Part shown: positions 60,707-64,000 of the stretch, in pieces
Position numbering within the stretch: the first letter of the stretch is position 1
How the letters are laid out: each line of letters opens with the position of its first letter
Source: an uncultured Clostridia bacterium
Lineage (GTDB): Bacteria > Bacillota > Clostridia > TANB77 > CAG-508
NCBI GenBank assembly: GCA_934162535.1
Contig: CAKPJC010000004.1
Coordinates: 1 to 64,000 of the forward strand
Direction of reading: 5' to 3'
DNA: 64,000 nt
Made by a program: the position numbers and the translations under genes
The notes under the pieces: generated by a model
Seen by the model: only the letters and a program-made list of their open reading frames with translations
What the model was told of the DNA's origin: nothing
Database searches by the model: none

Positions 60707-62773
60707 ATGGATAAAAAATCAAAAAAAGATGTAGTTTCATATACTAGCCCTCAAAAAAAATTTGTATCACAAAAAACTCCACTTGGATATGAGGAAAAAT
60801 TGAAACTAATGTTAGAGTATATGAACGAAACGGGTAATCCTATCAAAAATACAACAATATATAAAGGATATAATCTTGGCTCTATGAAAGCTAATCTTAG
60901 AACCAGCTATTGGAAAGGAACTTTAAAATCAAGAATAGATTCAGATTTGTTACAGGCATTTTTAGATAATGGCATATTGTCTGATAAAAAGGAGAGAATA
61001 AGAACTTCAGGTCAAGAAAAATATGATTTCCTTATGTCTTTAATTGGAAAAGATGAAAAAGAATTATCTCAAGCAAAAATGGCTAATGGAGTATCCTATT
61101 CTGAAATATTAAAAAAATTACAATTTCAATATAACAGAGGAAAACTAGACTTAGCTCCATCCCAAATTGAGGATTTAATGCAACATGGATTTCTATCACA
61201 TTCTCCAAAGGAGATACAAGAGCAATTATCTAATGAATATGGCATTCCTCAACGCTATATGGAAAAAATATTACAAGATTTTGGTTCTGCTAAAAATTTT
61301 ATAGACAAATATAAAAGAAATGAATGCGATTTTGATTTTGGTAAGACTTTTGTTGGCCCAAGAATAGTTACAGTATCATCAAGAGATTTGACTGAAAAGC
61401 AAAAGTTGGCCTATTATACATTATATCAAGATGCTATGACAGGGTGGTCATGGTCATATGGATGGTTTTTTGATTCACGACATATAGATAATCCTCGTTC
61501 ATATTTAGATATTGATGTATTAGATAACATTCTTTCTGAAAAACTTGATGACATAACAAGAGAAGATTTTAGAAAATTATATGGACTTGATGGTGAAAAA
61601 GTAAGTGCAAAATCACTTGCTGAATCAAGAGGTATTTCCGGTAACTGGATGAGGGAGAAGAAACAAAGAAATTCGAGTAAACTCCGTAACCTTGTAAAAA
61701 GAAGAGCATTAGTATCTGATCCTTATCCAAATGAACTTAATAGTGAATTACAGGCTTTAAAAAAACAAAGATCTATTGTATCTGCAATTGAAACCATCTT
61801 CATAGCTCATAAAATATCACCTTATAGTACAATTAGTGATTTGGATATTTCAGATGAAGCATTTTCTGAAATTCTTGATAGTGCAATACCTGAATTTAAA
61901 CATCTTTTTCCAGATCTAGCTCAACATTCTTTATTTGATATTTGTGAGCATTCTGAAGAATTATATAAAATTGTAGAAGATTACATTTATGGGGATTGTG
62001 ACTATAGAATAACTTGTTTAGAAGAAAAAAAAGAAAAAGGAAAACAATTTGATGCTGTATATTCAAAAGCAAGCGATTATTATTTTAACAGTGAAAATAT
62101 TTTCGACCCTGATACAATAGTTCCTGCAATTAAGAGAGAAAAAGTTGAAAAAATGTCCAAAAATTCATCTCTTTATGATTACAATGATGGTAATATAACA
62201 TCTTTACAACTTCCAATTTACTCTCTAATGTGTCTGCATAATTCTGGAATACGAAAATTAAATGATATTTATTCCCATGGTACTAAAAAGGAAGATGTCG
62301 TACATTTCTTAGAAAGTATTAATGGATTAACTGAAACAGATATAAATACTATTGTTAATAAGCTTCCATTGAGTTTAACAGAAGAAAAAACTGATTTCTC
62401 AATTTTGTCTTTTGGTATCAGCACTAGAGGTATTAATATCTTAATTAAAAATAACATTATGTCCCTTGATGATTTATTTGCTTTTAATAATGGTAAAGAT
62501 TTGTACAAAACTTTAGTAAAGACTTTAAAATTGGACAGAGATGCTAGAGTAATAGAATCATTTTTAATACACCATAATATTTTGGACCCATCTGGTGATA
62601 TTATTGCTATCAATGGTAGTTCTACTAATTCGGCTGATATTCAAGAAACTGAGCAAGAAAGAAAAGCAAAGCTTATACAACTTATACAAAAAAATCAAAA
62701 ATTGCTAAGGGAACTTGAACAACAAATTACTGAAAACGAAAAAAATAAAGACCATTCTGATGATGGTAGATAA
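60707..62773 (+). CDS. Unknown large protein with several DNA-binding-like modules
   Basis: 688 residues from the ATG at 60707, 12 bases after GAAAGGA; earlier in-frame ATGs are at or before the predicted transcript start. Two N-terminal repeats of about 65 residues (YEEKLKLMLEYMNETG, SLIGKDEKELSQAK) end in LGSMKANLRTSYWKGTLKS and ILKKLQFQYNRGKLD and resemble helicase-associated DNA-binding domains. A middle segment (AKSLAESRGISGNWMREKKQ near 310) resembles sigma region 4. Two late segments (LMCLHNSGIRKLNDIYSH, FGISTRGINILIKNNIMSLD) resemble RNA polymerase alpha C-terminal hairpins. It ends in a coiled coil. Possibly a transcription factor; not a known family to me. Confidence 0.75.
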   Translation: MDKKSKKDVVSYTSPQKKFVSQKTPLGYEEKLKLMLEYMNETGNPIKNTTIYKGYNLGSMKANLRTSYWKGTLKSRIDSDLLQAFLDNGILSDKKERIRTSGQEKYDFLMSLIGKDEKELSQAKMANGVSYSEILKKLQFQYNRGKLDLAPSQIEDLMQHGFLSHSPKEIQEQLSNEYGIPQRYMEKILQDFGSAKNFIDKYKRNECDFDFGKTFVGPRIVTVSSRDLTEKQKLAYYTLYQDAMTGWSWSYGWFFDSRHIDNPRSYLDIDVLDNILSEKLDDITREDFRKLYGLDGEKVSAKSLAESRGISGNWMREKKQRNSSKLRNLVKRRALVSDPYPNELNSELQALKKQRSIVSAIETIFIAHKISPYSTISDLDISDEAFSEILDSAIPEFKHLFPDLAQHSLFDICEHSEELYKIVEDYIYGDCDYRITCLEEKKEKGKQFDAVYSKASDYYFNSENIFDPDTIVPAIKREKVEKMSKNSSLYDYNDGNITSLQLPIYSLMCLHNSGIRKLNDIYSHGTKKEDVVHFLESINGLTETDINTIVNKLPLSLTEEKTDFSILSFGISTRGINILIKNNIMSLDDLFAFNNGKDLYKTLVKTLKLDRDARVIESFLIHHNILDPSGDIIAINGSSTNSADIQETEQERKAKLIQLIQKNQKLLRELEQQITENEKNKDHSDDGR

Positions 62774-62789
62774 TTATATAGAACACATT

Positions 62790-62816
62790 CCCCCAGCAAG
62801 AATTACTTGCTGGGGG
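62790..62816. terminator. GC-rich terminator between convergent genes
   Basis: CCCCCAGCAAG/CTTGCTGGGGG (62790-62800, 62806-62816) with loop AATTA. It serves the unknown large gene and the high-G+C gene facing it. Confidence 0.85.
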
Positions 62817-62824
62817 TTTGAGTA

Positions 62825-63835
62825 TTATGCTTTCAGTGCTCTTCTGCAAAGGTACAGAGAGAGCATCTCGTACGGGTCAGTGAATCGCAGAGATCCAATC
62901 TTGTAGAGTACCAGCTCTTTTTTACCAGTACTCACTTCAATTTCGATTGCTCTATCCTCACAGCGATACTTTTCAGTATCATTGTTTCTCAGATACTTCA
63001 TTGCGTCTGAGAGTGGCTTAAGGTTCAGCTTAGAGGTGAATGAATCATACACTAACTTTTCAGTTACCGTCCATTCTCCTTTCGAGAAGAGGTTCTCCTT
63101 GAACTTGCGAATTCTCGCAAAAGTCTCCAAGTCGGCTGTCTGAAAGTATACGTTCTGCCTACCAATTGGTAAGCCAACATGTTGCTTCATGGAAATGACA
63201 TCCGAGATGTCAAACATCTCCACAACCTCTTTTAAGAGAATCATGTTGATATTTTTTTCTTCCATCAAGCTGATGGAGCTTTCCCATGTTGCCTGAAGGA
63301 GCGTGTACATGTCATAGTTTCCAACGTCTTCTTCGTTCCAGCCTACAGATTTTGCCTCTTCTTCATACAACATATGTGGTCCACCCACAATGAATATGAA
63401 GAAAATCAGGAGGTACTTAATTGCCTCCATGTCAGTCATGTTGACTGGCTTTTCCATTTTGGTCACAATATTTGCAACCAAGTCCTGGAAGCACCTGTCA
63501 TAGACGTAGAGCATGTCTACCTTAACCAGACTCCGCATCGCATCATAGGTCCGAATTGCCTGATTTCTCAGCGCAATGTCTCGTTCGTTGTTGTGTCCAT
63601 TCCGAAGGCTCTTGGATTTTGCAATAGTGCCTTCAACAAGACCGTACATCTTCTCCAATGTTTCCCTTTCCTTTTTGGGCAACATGTAGATTGCCTTTTC
63701 GAGAAGGTAGATATCCTCTACCTTTATTTGCACCAGAGACTTGTCCTCTCCAATGGGGCGACGAATCTCATTCAGATCCTTGGCCAACTCTCTAAGCATT
63801 AGAGTGCTGTACTTTCTTTCCCGTTTCTTACTCAT
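62825..63835 (-). CDS. 336-residue unknown protein with foreign base composition
   Basis: Start set at ATG 63835 after GAAAGGAAG; a longer frame exists, but its earlier ATG lies before the ribosome site. Near 45-105, LPKKERETLEKMYGLVEG and NQAIRTYDAMRSLV resemble a sigma-70 region 4 helix-turn-helix; residues 150-170 (YLLIFFIFIVGGPHMLYEEE) are hydrophobic. The rest is helical, no family recognised. Much higher G+C and different codon use from the surrounding genes. Stand-alone unit with an extended -10 promoter and hairpins on both sides. Confidence 0.72.
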   Translation of the reverse strand: MSKKRERKYSTLMLRELAKDLNEIRRPIGEDKSLVQIKVEDIYLLEKAIYMLPKKERETLEKMYGLVEGTIAKSKSLRNGHNNERDIALRNQAIRTYDAMRSLVKVDMLYVYDRCFQDLVANIVTKMEKPVNMTDMEAIKYLLIFFIFIVGGPHMLYEEEAKSVGWNEEDVGNYDMYTLLQATWESSISLMEEKNINMILLKEVVEMFDISDVISMKQHVGLPIGRQNVYFQTADLETFARIRKFKENLFSKGEWTVTEKLVYDSFTSKLNLKPLSDAMKYLRNNDTEKYRCEDRAIEIEVSTGKKELVLYKIGSLRFTDPYEMLSLYLCRRALKA

Positions 63836-63904
63836 AATGTTTCTTCCTTTCAAATTTATTTTAGGAATTGCTAATTGCCATGTGATTTATATCTTTAAAC
63901 CACA

Positions 63905-63949
63905 ATAGCAAGATGCGACTATTTGTCGCCATCTTGCTATATTATACCA
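63905..63949 (-). promoter_or_regulatory. Extended -10 promoter with an inverted repeat at the start site
   Basis: Minus-strand TGGTATAAT (63941-63949) is followed directly by an inverted repeat, ATAGCAAGATG/CATCTTGCTAT (63930-63940, 63905-63915), extended by CGAC/GTCG. It overlaps the expected transcript start, so it may be a repressor site or form a 5' RNA hairpin. The -35 is weak. Confidence 0.6.
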
Positions 63950-64000
63950 CAACTTTACATAATTTAAAAGTTTTTTTTAAAATTTATGTAAAATTTTTAC

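Overview
The window is a very AT-rich (well under 35% G+C by eye), almost entirely bacterial-chromosome segment of a Gram-positive, Clostridia-like fermenter. The clues are a Phe T-box leader, the SRP/ribosomal cluster ylxM-ffh-rpsP-khpA-rimM-trmD-rplS, pyrH-frr-uppS-cdsA-site-2 protease, pyruvate formate-lyase with its activase, purine-rich AGGAGG ribosome sites, and a sortase-type cell-wall protein. The many proteins starting with a pilin-like GITLIALVVTIVVLLILAG segment recall uncultured gut Firmicutes. No rRNA, tRNA, CRISPR, transposase or phage structural gene was seen.

Layout. 0-9 kb: a radical SAM/SPASM gene with a small membrane protein, topA, an rRNA/tRNA methyltransferase and mfd, all on the minus strand. 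9-14 kb: an accessory, partly decaying stretch with a glycosyltransferase, pilin-like proteins (one a pseudogene with a nonsense codon and a 23-bp duplication), a cupin, an acetyltransferase, gene remnants and a 35-residue internally deleted HU-like gene. 14-23 kb: a 1533-residue wall-anchored adhesin, a LuxR-type response regulator and two convergent membrane kinases. 23-34 kb: lemA, DUF3137, topoisomerase III, an HD hydrolase, leuS, an OGG-type glycosylase and a Lon-family protease. 34-36 kb: two tandem pilin-like paralogues, one carrying a formylglycine-enzyme-like (FGE) C-terminal domain. 36-51 kb: housekeeping operons (SRP/ribosome, pheST, aspS) plus an unusual adenosine-deaminase-like fusion. 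51-54 kb: a membrane-anchored FGE-fold protein whose last ~60 codons look like a diversity-generating retroelement (DGR) variable region. It lies behind a leader ORF with an (AT)11 tract and a terminator hairpin. 54-60 kb: lipid/wall precursor and translation genes and pflBA. 60-64 kb: two unfamiliar DNA-binding-like proteins.

The most unusual signals are four. First, the FGE-fold protein combines a DGR-like 3' end with a possibly phase-variable leader/attenuator. Second, four isolated genes (23.2, 47.0, 50.7 and 62.8 kb) have much higher G+C and different codon use from their neighbours, each between its own promoter and hairpins. Third, there is a mini-HU gene with intact promoter, ribosome site and terminator. 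Fourth, a deaminase is fused to a Rossmann-like domain. All family names come from reading motifs in the sequence; no database search was run.
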